Assembly: GCA_025531455.1 (NCBI GenBank)
Contig: JAMYHL010000039.1
Location: 186,001-250,000 of the forward strand
Direction: 5' to 3'
From: Apiotrichum sp. Y4204
Taxonomy: Eukaryota; Basidiomycota; Tremellomycetes; Trichosporonales; Trichosporonaceae
DNA: 64,000 nucleotides
Shown here: piece by piece, positions 12,301-23,527 of the stretch
Layout: every line of letters starts with the position of its first letter
Numbering within the stretch: position 1 is the first letter of the stretch
The notes under the pieces: generated by a model
Told to the model about the DNA's origin: nothing
Databases searched by the model: none
What the model saw: only the letters and a program-made list of their open reading frames with translations
Position numbers and translations under genes: made by a program

Positions 12301-14279
12301 ATCCGTCATATCCCTGCTCCCTACCTCCCGCTAATGGGCTCCTTCTCTGTCGCACAATGCACTCTCAAGCCACCGATGAATGGCCGTCGCACGCCACAGA
12401 CGACAGCGGGTTGCCCTGTTCCGGTCACGGGTGTACGAGCATCCCTGCCGTCGGAGGCTGGGGTTCGTAAACGTGCCAACACCTGACACACAGTGTGCAG
12501 CTGCGGCAGTGGCAGTGGCCGCGCAGTGGTCCTTGTCAACACGTTGGCGAAGGGCAAGGTTGCATATCGCATCACCGCGTTACTTTCTACCCGGTACCCG
12601 GACCTGTTCGCGTCGTGCCCGTCACGCCGACAGGAACCATTCGCCCGACGCGTCGCGGCGTCACGCGATCACGCTCGAACGGCTCGAGTCGCTGTTTGTA
12701 TATTCGAGTCGGTCTGAAATTGATCTGTGGACCGTTAGGACAACAGGGAGATCGATACGGGGTTGCGATTGTTCTGTCTCTATATTTCTCTTGCCAGGAA
12801 TGCGAGCAAAACAAACTCATGGCATTCAAGGGTATCACGAGATGCACAAGATACAACGATACAATGATACAGTTCACAACACACCTCGTGGCCATGAGAT
12901 GACGAGATCGACGAGAGATCCAGCTCGATCTTCTGGTGCCGCCCAACGCTCCTGGCTCTGATAAGCTGATAAATATAATCACAGTGGCCCTCGGGCCCTC
13001 CTGTCCTGTGGCCACTGCATGCGCGACGGGTATAGCACCTAGCGCGCAAAGCCAAAAAGTTTTGAAGGCTGCGGGGGGACCCGAACCGCGTTTAGAGGCT
13101 GTATTATCCATCCGCGCGTCCGCAAGGCAATGGTTGGCATACCTCCAGCCAGCAAGTTTCCCTAAACTCCGCTGTGCACCGCTGCGCTCAGAATCGAACG
13201 CAGGCCCCCATGGAAAGAGGACTTGTGGCTACAAGTGGGAGGAACCTACTCGTCACTCAGTAAACCACACCGTCAACACACCTTCGGTTGGAGGACCGTG
13301 CGGAAAATTACCACATTGGGAAACTTCGGAGCAGGGTGATACGCTTTGGTGGTGGCGACGCGTAGAATCACGCCGAACCCGTCGAGGTTGTCTGTAGATC
13401 GCCACGTCCATCCAGGCTCGCCAGCATCGAGGTCGAGCGGGCGCGACGCAGACCCGTGGTCCAGGCAAGTCGGAACAGGCGGAACACGACTTCCGCTCCC
13501 TCTTCTCCCCCATCAAATGGGCGGAACCCCGTCAGCGTAAAGGAGCCCTGGGTGGCGTGGGCTGGACTGAGGAGAGCGGACAGTCTCCATCTTCTGGAGA
13601 CCCAGAACCTTGGGTCTAACATGAACGCTCAGTCATATGTCTATGTTGCAAGCTGCAGGTATGCATGGTATGCAGGTGCTTTGCCCATGCATTAGCGAGT
13701 TGCTGGTTGCGAGTTGCTCAATGCTGGCTGATAGTTGGTACTTGACGATAGTCGACCAAGCACCATTGTCTAACAAGCTAACAGGATACGATTCCTAATC
13801 CTCCTCACGCGGGCGTAAACGGCCCGCTTTGCAACCTCAGAATGAGGTTCCGAGCTTCTGTGCCACGCCGAGATCACTACAACTAATGTCTATAAGTTAC
13901 CCAACCCATGCATGACCAATATAATCCCCAGCAAATGGCACACAGTACGCCACCGAGGTCATGATTTCCATGCACGCACCCTCGAGCGCAGCCCGCAGTG
14001 CAGCGTGCAGTGGATGGCGTTGACAATAACGACGAGCAGAGTTGCTGGTTGGTCATGGTTGGGGGGGTCATTGGCCTTCCTGACCTCCACCGTGGCCATC
14101 AGGCACGGGGCATGAACACATTCAAGCATGCTACAAACTACAATGGCTAGCGCGCCATTCAGCAGGTCCGCGCAGAAGCAACACTCTTAACTCACTTTTG
14201 ACACAACGTCTGTCATTCTCCGTCCTACCAGCTCACTCGCTTCACGAACCGACTTCCCCCATCCCGGGTCACAACTACC
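9396..14279. other. 4.9 kb gene-poor stretch between KHA1 and LC8
   Basis: I find no gene I can defend in this long interval. Open frames exist on both strands, but their translations look random, rich in Arg, Ser, His and Cys, with no domain or consistent splice structure. It contains short tandem repeats at about 10644-10680 (CTCGTGT type), 10886-10921 and 12120-12175 (CTGATGT type). A tRNA-like T-loop near 13190 fails to pair. Long non-coding transcripts or an unannotated small gene remain possible. Confidence 0.55.
10886..10921. repeat. Short tandem repeat, unit GATCCTGT
   Basis: Four head-to-tail copies of an 8-base unit (TGATCCTG in another register) occur within the gene-poor stretch. 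No coding frame uses them. Confidence 0.85.
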
Positions 14280-15016
14280 ATGTCGACAACCCCGCCAACG
14301 CAGGACGGCACGGCCACGGCCGTGATCAAGAGCGTGGACAGTGAGTCCGGCGTCCTGGCGTCCTGGCGGGTCGGCGAGCTTGCGCACGCCCATATCCATG
14401 CCAATGCCCATGTCGTCGACGGCTATGGAGTGAATGGTCCTCTGTCTCCCGAAATCTTGCTTGCTGTTCTTTCTGACGCCAGTGTCCGAGGACATGCAAA
14501 GCGACGCGATCAGCGTCGCCGCCGCCGCGCTGGCCAAGTTTGAGCTCGAGAAGGATGTCGCCATGTACTGCAAGAAGGAGTTTGACCGCATGCACAGCAC
14601 GACGTGGCACTGCGTCGTTGGCAAACAGTGAGTGTTGGCCGGCTCAGAGGCGGGGCGTGGGACGTGGACGTGGGGTGCGGGGAGCGCGCGAGCGCGAGCA
14701 GAACACGCGTTTCTCGGCCAGCATCAGCTGGTAAAGACATAGCCCGCAGGTCGTGTAGGTGGTCTGAAGAACGCAAACACCCGGAAGCACCTGCCTCTGA
14801 CTTTCGGCGTCTCGCCGTTGACCTGTGTCTCCTCCTGGCATCCCCTGGAGTCTTCCTTATGAACTTCTGCTGACCTCCAGTTTCGGCAGCTTTGTAACTC
14901 ACGGTAAGCGCCTCTACTGATAGCAAACCGCTAGCAGGTAACTGACATCAGAAACGAAGCACTTCATCTACTTCTACATCGGCCCAATCGCCTTCCTGCT
15001 GTGGAAGACGTCGTGA
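14280..15016 (+). CDS. DYN2: Dynein light chain LC8 type
   Basis: LC8 is a small dimeric hub that binds dynein intermediate chain and many other partners. Four exons (14280-14340, 14483-14627, 14881-14903, 14952-15016) total 294 bases, giving 97 aa. LC8 is normally about 90 aa; the first 20 residues are an extension ahead of the family core that begins [11 protein letters not shown]. The core continues with [23 protein letters not shown] and [19 protein letters not shown], the partner-groove strand. The third exon is only 23 bases. The 253-base second intron is much longer than its neighbours. The gene is convergent with EAF3. Confidence 0.95.
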
Positions 15017-15666
15017 GCAAATTCGGGTCCGTAGGGCGCAACGGACGGGCACGAGTCGATGTGGACTGGTCCCGCCGTGTGCTTTTGCCGCTGCCATCCA
15101 TATCGAAACCTCGAAGTCTCGATTCTATCCAGCCGCCTGATTGTTACGCTTCCCGCTTCCACTTCGCTTCCACTCCGCTGCCCCGCCGCCGGCACCCCAT
15201 CTCGTATTTCGCCAGCCGTATCGAGGCTACGCATGTCCATTGTCCGCGTCTCCTGCATCCCTTTCTCTGGGTATCTGTGCCATCTATAGAACCAGGCATG
15301 TATGGTCTGCCTGCAATCGTGCTGTCTCTGAGTCCCTGATGTGGTACTACGGGTGTTCGGGGACTGGGGCGGATCGTGTCATCCCAACTTTCTATGCCTG
15401 GCCCGCCACTCTGCCGCCCTGCCTCAGCTGCGCGTAATATGGTCTCCATAGAACGAGTCCTACTAACAATGAACGCCGGGACTACGGATGAGACGCCCCG
15501 TCCAACTCTAACACGTCACAGGTGACGGTAATGATCACACTCGGTTTCTGATGCGCCCCACGTTGCCTACTCCTCAACCTCGTCACATTCTGGCCATGCG
15601 CGGCACTGAATGATGGTCGCCCCTTCCCGCTCATGTCTTCCCCCCACGGACATGGGGGCGTTCCAA
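15017..15666. other. Convergent gap between LC8 and EAF3
   Basis: This stretch lies between two convergent stop codons and should carry both 3' ends. Open frames in it have no recognisable similarity. I see no repeats or RNA genes. Confidence 0.6.
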
Positions 15667-16979
15667 CTATGTGCGCGACATGTTCTGGTACTGCGTGGTC
15701 GTCGTCTCGTACTCCTTGACGAAGAGGCGCTTCTGCTCCTTGATCATCCATCTGCGGCGTTAGCTCCAGCGCGGTCGTCATCCTGCGGCTTCCCGCCTCT
15801 TACTCACTTCATTATGTCGTTTATACATTCACGGAGGATGTTCAGTGACTCGGTGTCAATATTGGTGTATGCGATGAAAGGACCAAAGTTGACGAAAAGG
15901 CGTAGCAAATGCTCAGCACCGTAGATTTCGCTCATGGGTTTGTTGGCTGATGCACGTTTCTGCTCGACATATTGTGCCCGCTCGAAACGATACAGCAGAT
16001 TGTTGCCAAGTGCTTTGTCAAAGTACAATGTGATCCCCTGGATGATTTCGGAAAGCAGAGCGGTAGCGCGGCTGCGGTGAGGAACTGGACAACTACCATG
16101 CAACTCACGGTGTACGATCCTTCCTATTTGCGTTTGCGTATTCCCTGTACTCCTCCAGCAGGTCGCGGACGTTCGGTTTGCGCGGCAGCGTGACCAGCTG
16201 GTTGTTCTTGGTCACATTCTCCCAGTCATCCACAAGCTGTAGCTTGAGTACATCAGGGATCACGATTTTGACCTCTGGCCGTTTGAGATACTCGGCCTCC
16301 TGCGGCGATGTGAGCTCAAGTCCACAATGACGATCTTCAGATAGATTAGCAACTTACGGTGTCAAGACCAGTGTCCCGTGCGCGCTTCCTGCTTACCTCC
16401 CCCTTCTTCCCTGTCGCCTTCGTCTCCTTCCCCTTGGCAGATGGTGCTGGGCTGTCCGTTGCCGTCGAGGCGAGTCCACGGTTCTTCTTGCTCTGGGCCT
16501 CAAGAAGTGCCCGGCGCTTGGCAAACCCAGCCTCATTCAACTTGAGAAGGCGCATTTCTGGAACCCACTCATCCCACCTGTAACCATTAGCAACGCACAA
16601 GCCTCCGCTTGCAACCAAGGTCCATGCACTCACGTCTGCTTCCATCCTTTGTAGTGGATGAAGTAATGCGGTCCCGTTGAGCCGAGCAGTGTGTTGGTCT
16701 CGTTCCAGTTCTCGGCGAGAAGGATCTGTGTGTGAAAGGAATTGTGTGATAGCGTACAGTTCGGTGTTCGGGACAGAAAGCGGCAATCAGTCAGCACAGT
16801 GGTTCCCATGCATCCAAATCCACGCATCCAACACGCGTAAAACTTCCACACAGTTGTTGTGAACGTTTTGGTATGCTACTCACGCGGGCCTCATAGAGAA
16901 GGGGACCGTGGTAAGCGAGAACATACTCGTCGGTCGTAAACTGGTTGGGATTGTGCTGGGGGCTATTTTGAGATGCCAT
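15667..16979 (-). CDS. EAF3: MRG15/Eaf3 chromodomain protein
   Basis: This is the chromodomain subunit of NuA4 acetyltransferase and Rpd3S-type deacetylase complexes; it binds H3K36-methylated nucleosomes. Six exons (16979-16884, 16725-16634, 16577-16358, 16299-16109, 16071-15808, 15751-15667) give 315 aa. The chromodomain is at about residues 13-80, with [29 protein letters not shown] and [16 protein letters not shown] lysine-rich linker (about 95-135) follows. The MRG domain runs from about 145 to the end, with [31 protein letters not shown] and [20 protein letters not shown]. The start ATG directly precedes the chromodomain. It is divergent from TFIIB. Confidence 0.95.
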
Positions 16980-18570
16980 GGTCGCTAGAGTGATCGGAAT
17001 GCAAAGCGGTTTGCTGTAAAATGAAGAGGAGCTGTCTGGGAACGTTATTAGACGCGTTTCGGGACCCAACGAATGTTTGTTGGGTGTCGGGGTCAGTAAA
17101 TGAGTCGACTCACAACGTAGATGACGCGTCCCACAATCAACCTTTTAATCCTCCGTCGTTACAAACAAATGCACGAAATGGCGCGTATCACAACGTTCCT
17201 CTCGCGCAGGCGGTCGTGGTGAGCCCAATGGTGTTGACGGAACACAAGTGTGGCCGATGTGACAGGTCGATGTTGTCTCCCCCGCCAGTATTGTTCGCAA
17301 TGTTTCGCCGCGAAAAAGTCTTCCTTGCCAGAGGGGCGACGTCGTTTCCCGGATAGCCCTTTTTTGTCAGTTCTACCATTCGAATGCATTGATCGTATCG
17401 GGAAGAGTATCCTGCGTGAGTAACCTACCGTTCAGCAGTGAGGACGGGGATGAGAATGGGTCAGTAGGAGGGGTTTAGTGATGAGGATGTTTGTGGGAGG
17501 TGGGGTTGCGGAGGAGTGGGGCGGAGATGATTGGTGATGAGAGGAGGGCTGAGCGCAGTGTGAGGGCCCCTGGGTGACACAATTGGGTGCGTGCTGCATG
17601 CATTGTCTCTCATTGTGGGTGAGACTTGGAGGGCCAAAACACACGCACACACACACACACAACACAAGACTAGTAAACTAAAATGACACGGAACTAATTG
17701 AGACCGTCAATCGGTTTAATCGGAAATCACGTGAATAGCACGTTTTTTGCAGCATTACATAACCTTACTTGGCAGTCACCGGCTATTTTGGTTCCGTCGC
17801 CGCCGAAAGAAGGCCGACTGGGGGTTGATCAGCATCTGGGGCATCTGACATCCATCCACTAGAACAAGCCGTCCTCATGTGTGAGACGCTCTTGTTGTTT
17901 GACCATCACTCGCTCCTTTCACAAAGGTTGTTGGCCACCACCCTCAACCACCCCTCCCGACGTGCTTCACACCTCGCGAACAGCTCAGCGCTCTCCGCCG
18001 CACCTCCTCCGGTAGCTGCCGTCTTCCGAGGAGTCCGCGTCCATTTCTCTGGTTTCCAGGTTTTGCGTCGAGAGTTTACGCTTAGGGGTTACAAACACGT
18101 CTGGGGGTGGATAGGCCTTGGTGAGTAGCTAGCTGCTGTGGCCGCTTCCTGCTCTCTTCAATTCATTAGAGGAAATAGGAGTGTTCAAAAGACACCGCTC
18201 GACTACGAGACAGAGCCTCTGCGCATCCGGTTGCTGTCGCCATCATATCTCATGCAGATCACATTTGCGACTCTGTCACCGCCAGCCGTCTTAATCAACA
18301 ATAAGAAGTGTGGAACAATAGAGTGCTGACACCCTGTTCTTTTCCTTCCGACTTTATTTTCCGTCGCATTCCCAGCTCACTGTTGGTGTGGCGCACACTC
18401 CTTTCCTCGAGTTTTGCTGTTCACTTTGTGCTGACACCTTCTCGTCTCAATACCCCACGCTAATTTCCCGTTTCTTGTTTACTGCATCATCTGCAGATCG
18501 GTCTCATAAAGCCATAGCGCCTAGTATCGTCGCTGTTGAGTCGGTTTCCTCCTCTCCAAGCGTCTACACA
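16980..18570. promoter_or_regulatory. Divergent region between EAF3 and TFIIB
   Basis: This 1.6 kb region separates the start codons of EAF3 and TFIIB. It holds a CACGTG palindrome at 17728-17733 within AATCACGTGA, a CA repeat at about 17640-17665 and T-rich leader sequence before TFIIB. An open segment at 17877-18329 might be a small spliced gene; see findings. Confidence 0.5.
17728..17733. promoter_or_regulatory. CACGTG E-box-like palindrome
   Basis: The palindrome CACGTG sits in AATCACGTGA, the form bound by Cbf1/USF-type basic helix-loop-helix factors in fungi. Its position in a divergent promoter fits a regulatory site. Binding is not shown by sequence alone. Confidence 0.4.
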
Positions 18571-20148
18571 ATGGCAGGCATTGCGGGACCTAGGGGTCCA
18601 GTGGTAGGTATCTTGAGATTACCTTCGCTGTAAGCGTGCTGACACGGCGCTCTTTGATTGATTTTGCTCGTTATCTACTTTCTGCACTGTAGGGCAAGTA
18701 CGGTCAACCGGTTGTGCCGAACCTCGCTGTTCGCCACCTCTGTCCGAATTGTCAGATTGACCCGCCGAATATCATCGAGGAGTACAGTCACGGTGACCTT
18801 GTTAGTTGAAGTAGAAGTCTTGCTCTAACAGTCTAGGTCTGCGCTGATTGCGGTACTATTCTCGGTGACCGCATCGTTGATACCCGCAGCGAGTGTATGT
18901 GTGCTGCCGCAGGTCTCTTACTGACATCGCAGGGCGTGTATGTCTTTGCATTGAAGCAAGAGAACGACTAACATCCAGACGTTTGCTGGCGACGAGGGTG
19001 GCGATGACCCATCGCGTGTCGGTGGCCCCAGCAATCCCCTTCTTGCGAATCAACCTCTTGAGACATCGATCTCCGCGCGTGATGGTCGAACCGGCATGTC
19101 TCGAGACCTTCAGCGTGCACAGAGCCGAGCCAATCAACAGGCAAACGGGCCGGGCAAGGGTTCAAATCCAGCCCAGAGGCAAGCTGCTTGGGCGCGTATC
19201 GCCGAGTTGTGCGACGCGATGCAGCTTCCGCGTGCTGTCATCGAGGGTGCACAACATGCCTACAAGGTCGGCGACGAAATGCGCGCTTGGCGCGGCAAGA
19301 GCGACGAGGTACTCATGTGTGCGAGCATCATACTCGCCGGTCGCGCACTGGGTGCTCCTCGTTCGTTCCTTGAAGTCGCCAAGGTAGCCAAGGTGCAGAA
19401 GGCCGAGTTGGGCAAGGTCTTCCAGGCGCTTAAGAAGGCCGTTGGCAAATCTGGTGTCAATATCGAAAAGCAAAACACTGCCGAACAATCGGCAGAGGGT
19501 TTGCTGACTCGTTTCGTCAACTATCTCGATTTGGGCACTGCAGTGTTCAACGCGGCGAAGTACATCACTGCTGCAGCAGTCGCAAAGGCCCCTATCGACG
19601 GACGCAGTCCTCTCTCCATTGCTGCTGGCGTGTTATATTTCACCTGTATCCTCTTTGAGAAGTCAACCTCGTCCAAGGAAATTGCCCGGGTCGCCGGTGT
19701 CTCAGATTCTACCATCAAGCTGTAAGTGACCAAATTTCGGGGCGTGGGTGCTCACCAGTGAAGCATCACCAAGAAGGTCTCTGAAGACGTAGATGCGGTC
19801 ATTCGTCCTGAATGGGTGCGTAACAATTGGCTGCACTTTGTGTACCTTTCTAACCTACGCCAGGCCGAGAAGTTCCCCACAGGCTATGCCAATTTGGTCT
19901 CGCTCGGCAAGGCCAACAAGGCCTCGCGCTCCGGCACTCCGGCCAATGGCAAGGACAAGGACAGCGAGATGGAGGAGTCCAAGGATGAGCCGCAGGAGAA
20001 CGAGGCAGGGTCAAAGGCCAAGGAGAATGGCAAGGGCGACAAGGACAAGGGCGATAAGGACAAGGGCGACAAGGGTGACAAGGGTGACAAGAGCTCCAAG
20101 AGTGACAAGGGCAAGGACGACAAGAAGAGCGCCAAGGATGGCAAATAG
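18571..20148 (+). CDS. SUA7: Transcription initiation factor TFIIB
   Basis: TFIIB bridges TBP and RNA polymerase II and helps select the start site. Seven exons (18571-18603, 18693-18800, 18837-18894, 18933-18937, 18979-19721, 19764-19815, 19864-20148) total 1284 bases, or 427 aa. The N-terminal zinc ribbon has C28, C31, C49 and C52. The B-reader motif RSEWRTFAGDE is rebuilt only by a 5-base exon. Two cyclin-like folds follow, including SDEVLMCASIILAGRALG and SPLSIAAGVLYFTCILFEKS, ending with VAGVSDSTIKLITKKV. The 19722-19763 intron ends in AAG. The last 90 or so residues are a Lys/Asp/Gly-rich tail absent from yeast and human TFIIB, which explains the length over the usual 316-345 aa. Confidence 0.95.
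18933..18937 (+). other. SUA7: 5-base microexon of TFIIB
   Basis: GGCGT lies between acceptor CATCGCAG and donor GTATGT. The upstream exon ends in GAG-T, so the microexon completes the Trp67 codon (T+GG) and gives Arg68 (CGT). The next exon starts ACGTTTGCT (Thr-Phe-Ala). The flanking introns are 38 and 41 bases, the second with a perfect CTAAC branch site. Confidence 0.9.
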
Positions 20149-20397
20149 TTGCATTCCGTCTCTCGCCATAAGCCTAGTCCTCGCCATCGCCACCTGGATG
20201 ACAAACTTACCCATCCATCTCTCTATCGTCGGTTCCCGTCTGACCGGCACGTAGAGCTTGTGTGCCTCTTTGATGAACGATGTACCCAGTAGCCTGTGCT
20301 GTGATCTCCGATTGCACTCAGCCTGGCCTCAACCTCTAACCTCCATTGACCCAATCCGAGTGCTAACATTAAGTTATTATCTTCCCCTCTCACACGG

Positions 20398-20745
20398 GTA
20401 TTGCATGCCGTCCACCCCCCAAAGGTACCTGACATGCGCTTACGCTGCCGCATCTCTCTGACAGTGCGATGTGAAGTCGCGAAGCGAGTAAGAGATTGGT
20501 CCACTGTGATCTGCCTCACACCAACTCGTCAACGCTTGCACCAAGGTGTTGCAGGCCGCCTACATCCCAAAGGCACCTGGCATGGGCCCGCGCTCCCACG
20601 TCCCTCTGACAATCCGTTGCGGAGTGGCTAAACAAGGAATTTGTTTTTGATACCGTGACCTGCCTGACACCAAGTCGTCAATCAACACTCGCACCCAAGT
20701 ATTGCACGCGGTCCACATCCCTACGTGTTCCTGATACAGTTATCT
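20398..20745. repeat. Degenerate tandem repeat, unit about 150 bases
   Basis: Two full copies and one partial copy lie head to tail at about 20398-20544, 20545-20698 and 20699-20745. Each begins with a form of GTATTGCATGCCGTCCACAT followed by CCCAAAGGTACCTG. The two full copies end with a form of TGATCTGCCTCACACCAACT then CGTCAA. The copies have diverged by substitutions and small indels, so this is an old duplication. Confidence 0.7.
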
Positions 20746-22736
20746 GGGCCCATCCCGTGACTCCATCTTGCTTCATCGCCATCACAACCACCATTGGCGC
20801 CACCCGCACCTCATACCTCGTTCCTGCGCGCAGCATGCCAGGCGGCAGATCGACAAGGGGTCCTGACCACCGCTGAAACTAAGCTAAAAGGTGACTTGCC
20901 GTACATTGACGCGACGGATGTCGCGACGCCGTCCCGCTCCGATTCCGACAGTCGATCTGATCGATTTGACTGAATCTATTCCGCCAGTGCCGACCTGTAA
21001 TGGTGTGATCTGCATCGAGACGAAGATCAACAGCCGAGACCCAAAAATTCTAAATCAGTACTGGCCGCATTGCAGTGTAACTCGCCCAACGGGGGTTATT
21101 GTATCGTGGCCCGTGGTCTATCTTTACTCCTCGTGGTGTAAGCGAGAGCAGGAATGTCGGATGTCGAGGAATGCTGGACATTCGGGGGGTAAGGAATGTT
21201 GAACGGATTTGGTAGTGTTTGCACCACTCTACAAGCGACTCTACAAGCGGGAGGAAACACTTAGAGTTCGCGGAGAGTCGCAACTGCCACTACGACGAGT
21301 GTTGAGGTCACCACGCATCACTACACATCGCAATACCAGTCGATCAGAAGTGGAGTAGTGGTCCCAGGATGAGCACACGACAGCACAGTACTGTACACAC
21401 CCTGTCCAGTCATGACCTCCAGTCATGACCGTGAGTCAGCGCAAGCCGCTCCACAGCTAACCGCTGGAATCAACAACTGGTTCCCGCGAATGACATATGG
21501 GGGCAATTGCGTAGGATACTGAGCCGAGCTTGAAGCAAACCCACTAGCAGGTGTGATGCAGGGTGCAACTGCTCCTGTAGTCGCTTAGCGTTAGCGCGCC
21601 AGACCCATCGACATTCCTGGTACGATCGAAAGTGTGTATTCCAACCTCCACAAGATCACAAGATGTCAGGATGATGACCACCAGGATCAGGATCAGTGTC
21701 AGGAGATCAGGATATCAGGACCAACCCTGGCTACCGAGCAACACTCGAAACTCGGAATGTGCATGAATGGAATGATCGCCTTCCCGCCGACACTCGGCAG
21801 GTGCGGCATCATTCACTATTTGGATATATTTTTGAGTGGTCGAGATTTCCGGCACGAGACCTGTTGGGGCTCCGATTGCGGGATGCCGCGACCAATGCCG
21901 ATGTGGGGCCCGAGACGGCCGAGGTAGGCACAAACGTACCCGCCCTCCACCGCCGACACGACAGTTTTCCAACGATGGACGTCACCGCGGTGGCGCACGA
22001 TGTTGGGCTGTCGTGTATTTGGGCTGTCGTGTATTTCGTCAGGAGCGGAGTGATCGCTGCGGAACGCATGGAGCTACTACTGTGCTGCTGACCTACGGGA
22101 GGATCAGTGGTCCTGAGCTATGAGCTTCGAACTCCCGAGCTCAGAGCTACGAGTTTCTACTTGTGACTTGCGTAACTTTGGGCGGAGCGCCGATCGCGAT
22201 GCACAGGTACAGTACGCGTGGGTGCGCTACGAGATATGAGATACGATGGCGCGATGGCGCGATGGCGCTCCGAGCCGCGAGCTACGAGCCTGTGGCGTGC
22301 GGAATTATCATAAACACATGATATACGATATCCCCTCTGTTCGCGCTCGCTTCCGGCGGCAAGGTACGAGCAAGTCATGCTTGTCGGCCCGAGCCGTCCA
22401 GCGCCGAGGCCCCGCGGTCCCCAACCTCCCGAGAGCTCACTGCAGACAAACAGGCGGCGACACCCGCGGCGGCTGGTAGCGCCAGATCCGGAGGTGTGCT
22501 CGGAGTGAAGAAATGCCGGATCTCCGCTCGGCCCGAGCCGCTCTCCGGAGAGGACATAGATCTTGCTCGTGATTGGGGCAGTAGTGCGAGCTCGGCCAGA
22601 CTGAGAAGTGTAGGACTGCAAGGTTTGCAGGGGATCGCAGGATCTCTCTTTGCTGTTCTGCTGTCCCGCTTTTCCGCGATATCCCGCTGTGCCCCGCCAT
22701 GGTCGTTAATTAGCGTCGCAGGCAGACAAGGTATAA

Positions 22737-22744
22737 TGACGTCA
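22737..22744. promoter_or_regulatory. TGACGTCA palindrome (CRE-like)
   Basis: This is a perfect 8-base ATF/CREB-type palindrome. It is over 2 kb from the nearest annotated start, so its target, if any, is unknown. Confidence 0.3.
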
Positions 22745-22992
22745 AGGCTGTGAACCCACAGGGCACACCAGACTAGTAGACTGGCGCCGTCCGCAATCGA
22801 GACCCAGGCTCTCGGCCAGGGCCAGGCCGTCCAGCATCCTCCCCCTTACCCGAGCTAATCCAATTTGTGTTGTTCCGCGACATGTGCACTCGGCACTGCC
22901 CTGCATTCCTGACCCAAAGAACTAGCTGCAATTCCAAACAACACGCCCACGCGAGTCAGTGAGATCGAGAGTCGAGATCATCTCGTTTAGCA

Positions 22993-23040
22993 TGGTGGGG
23001 GGTGGGTGGTGGGTGGTGGGGTTGGAGACGGGTGGGGGCC
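22993..23040 (+). repeat. G-rich cluster with quadruplex potential
   Basis: At least five runs of three or more G lie within about 50 bases, separated by one to seven bases. This matches the usual pattern for a possible intramolecular G-quadruplex. It is not in a coding region. Confidence 0.6.
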
Positions 23041-23507
23041 AGTGGGATGAGAGATGTGGGGTTTGTAGGAGTGGGGGGTTTTGTTGAGGTTGGTTTCCAT
23101 CGCCCATCACGTTTTGCCTGTTGAACTTTCTACATGCACTTTTTTTCCCTTGCTTTCTGCCTTTTGTCTCATCGCGGATGGCTGCGGCTTGTCTTCCTCT
23201 CGCGATCTGGCTGCTCCTCGGTGTTAGTGTCTCTCACGCTCTCATCTTTGGTTCTGTCGCCTGCACCATGCTGGCTGTAACTGCTGATTTGTCACGACGA
23301 CTGTTTGTCACTGCGTGTTGCCCCGCTGAAGCATACCCACCAACAACTCCTGAGCGCCTGACTTTGCTCCTGAATAGCCCCTGACCATTTTTGGCCCCTT
23401 GCTTAAGCGCTCGGAGTTTGTGCTCAGTGACATCACAGGTACATTTCCCCTGTCGGCCCTGGTTGCTTGATGTCATCGTTCCGGCACCCTGGCCTCGTGC
23501 CCCGCAT

Positions 23508-23527
23508 GGGGGGGGGGGGGGGGGGGG
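23508..23527 (+). repeat. Homopolymer run of 20 G
   Basis: Twenty consecutive G residues follow GCAT. A run this long is unusual in a fungal nuclear genome, and the exact length may be an assembly estimate. Confidence 0.9.

Noticed and set aside
13060..13095. GGTTCGGGTC resembling a tRNA T-loop on the minus strand
   Set aside because: The invariant A58 is absent and the stem does not pair.
13180..13240. Possible tRNA on the minus strand (TTCGATT loop and an ACTTGT/ACAAGT hairpin)
   Set aside because: The five bases on each side of the loop do not pair, and no acceptor stem can be formed.
9396..14279. Transposon or retroelement remnants in the gene-poor stretch
   Set aside because: No reverse transcriptase, transposase, integrase, long terminal repeat or target-site duplication could be seen.
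19150..19175. tRNA T-arm-like GGGTTCAAATCC
   Set aside because: It lies inside TFIIB coding sequence (Lys-Gly-Ser-Asn-Pro) and no acceptor or anticodon stem surrounds it.
22157..22621. 154-residue minus-strand frame in the large gap
   Set aside because: It is Arg/Ser-rich with no domain and no splice context.
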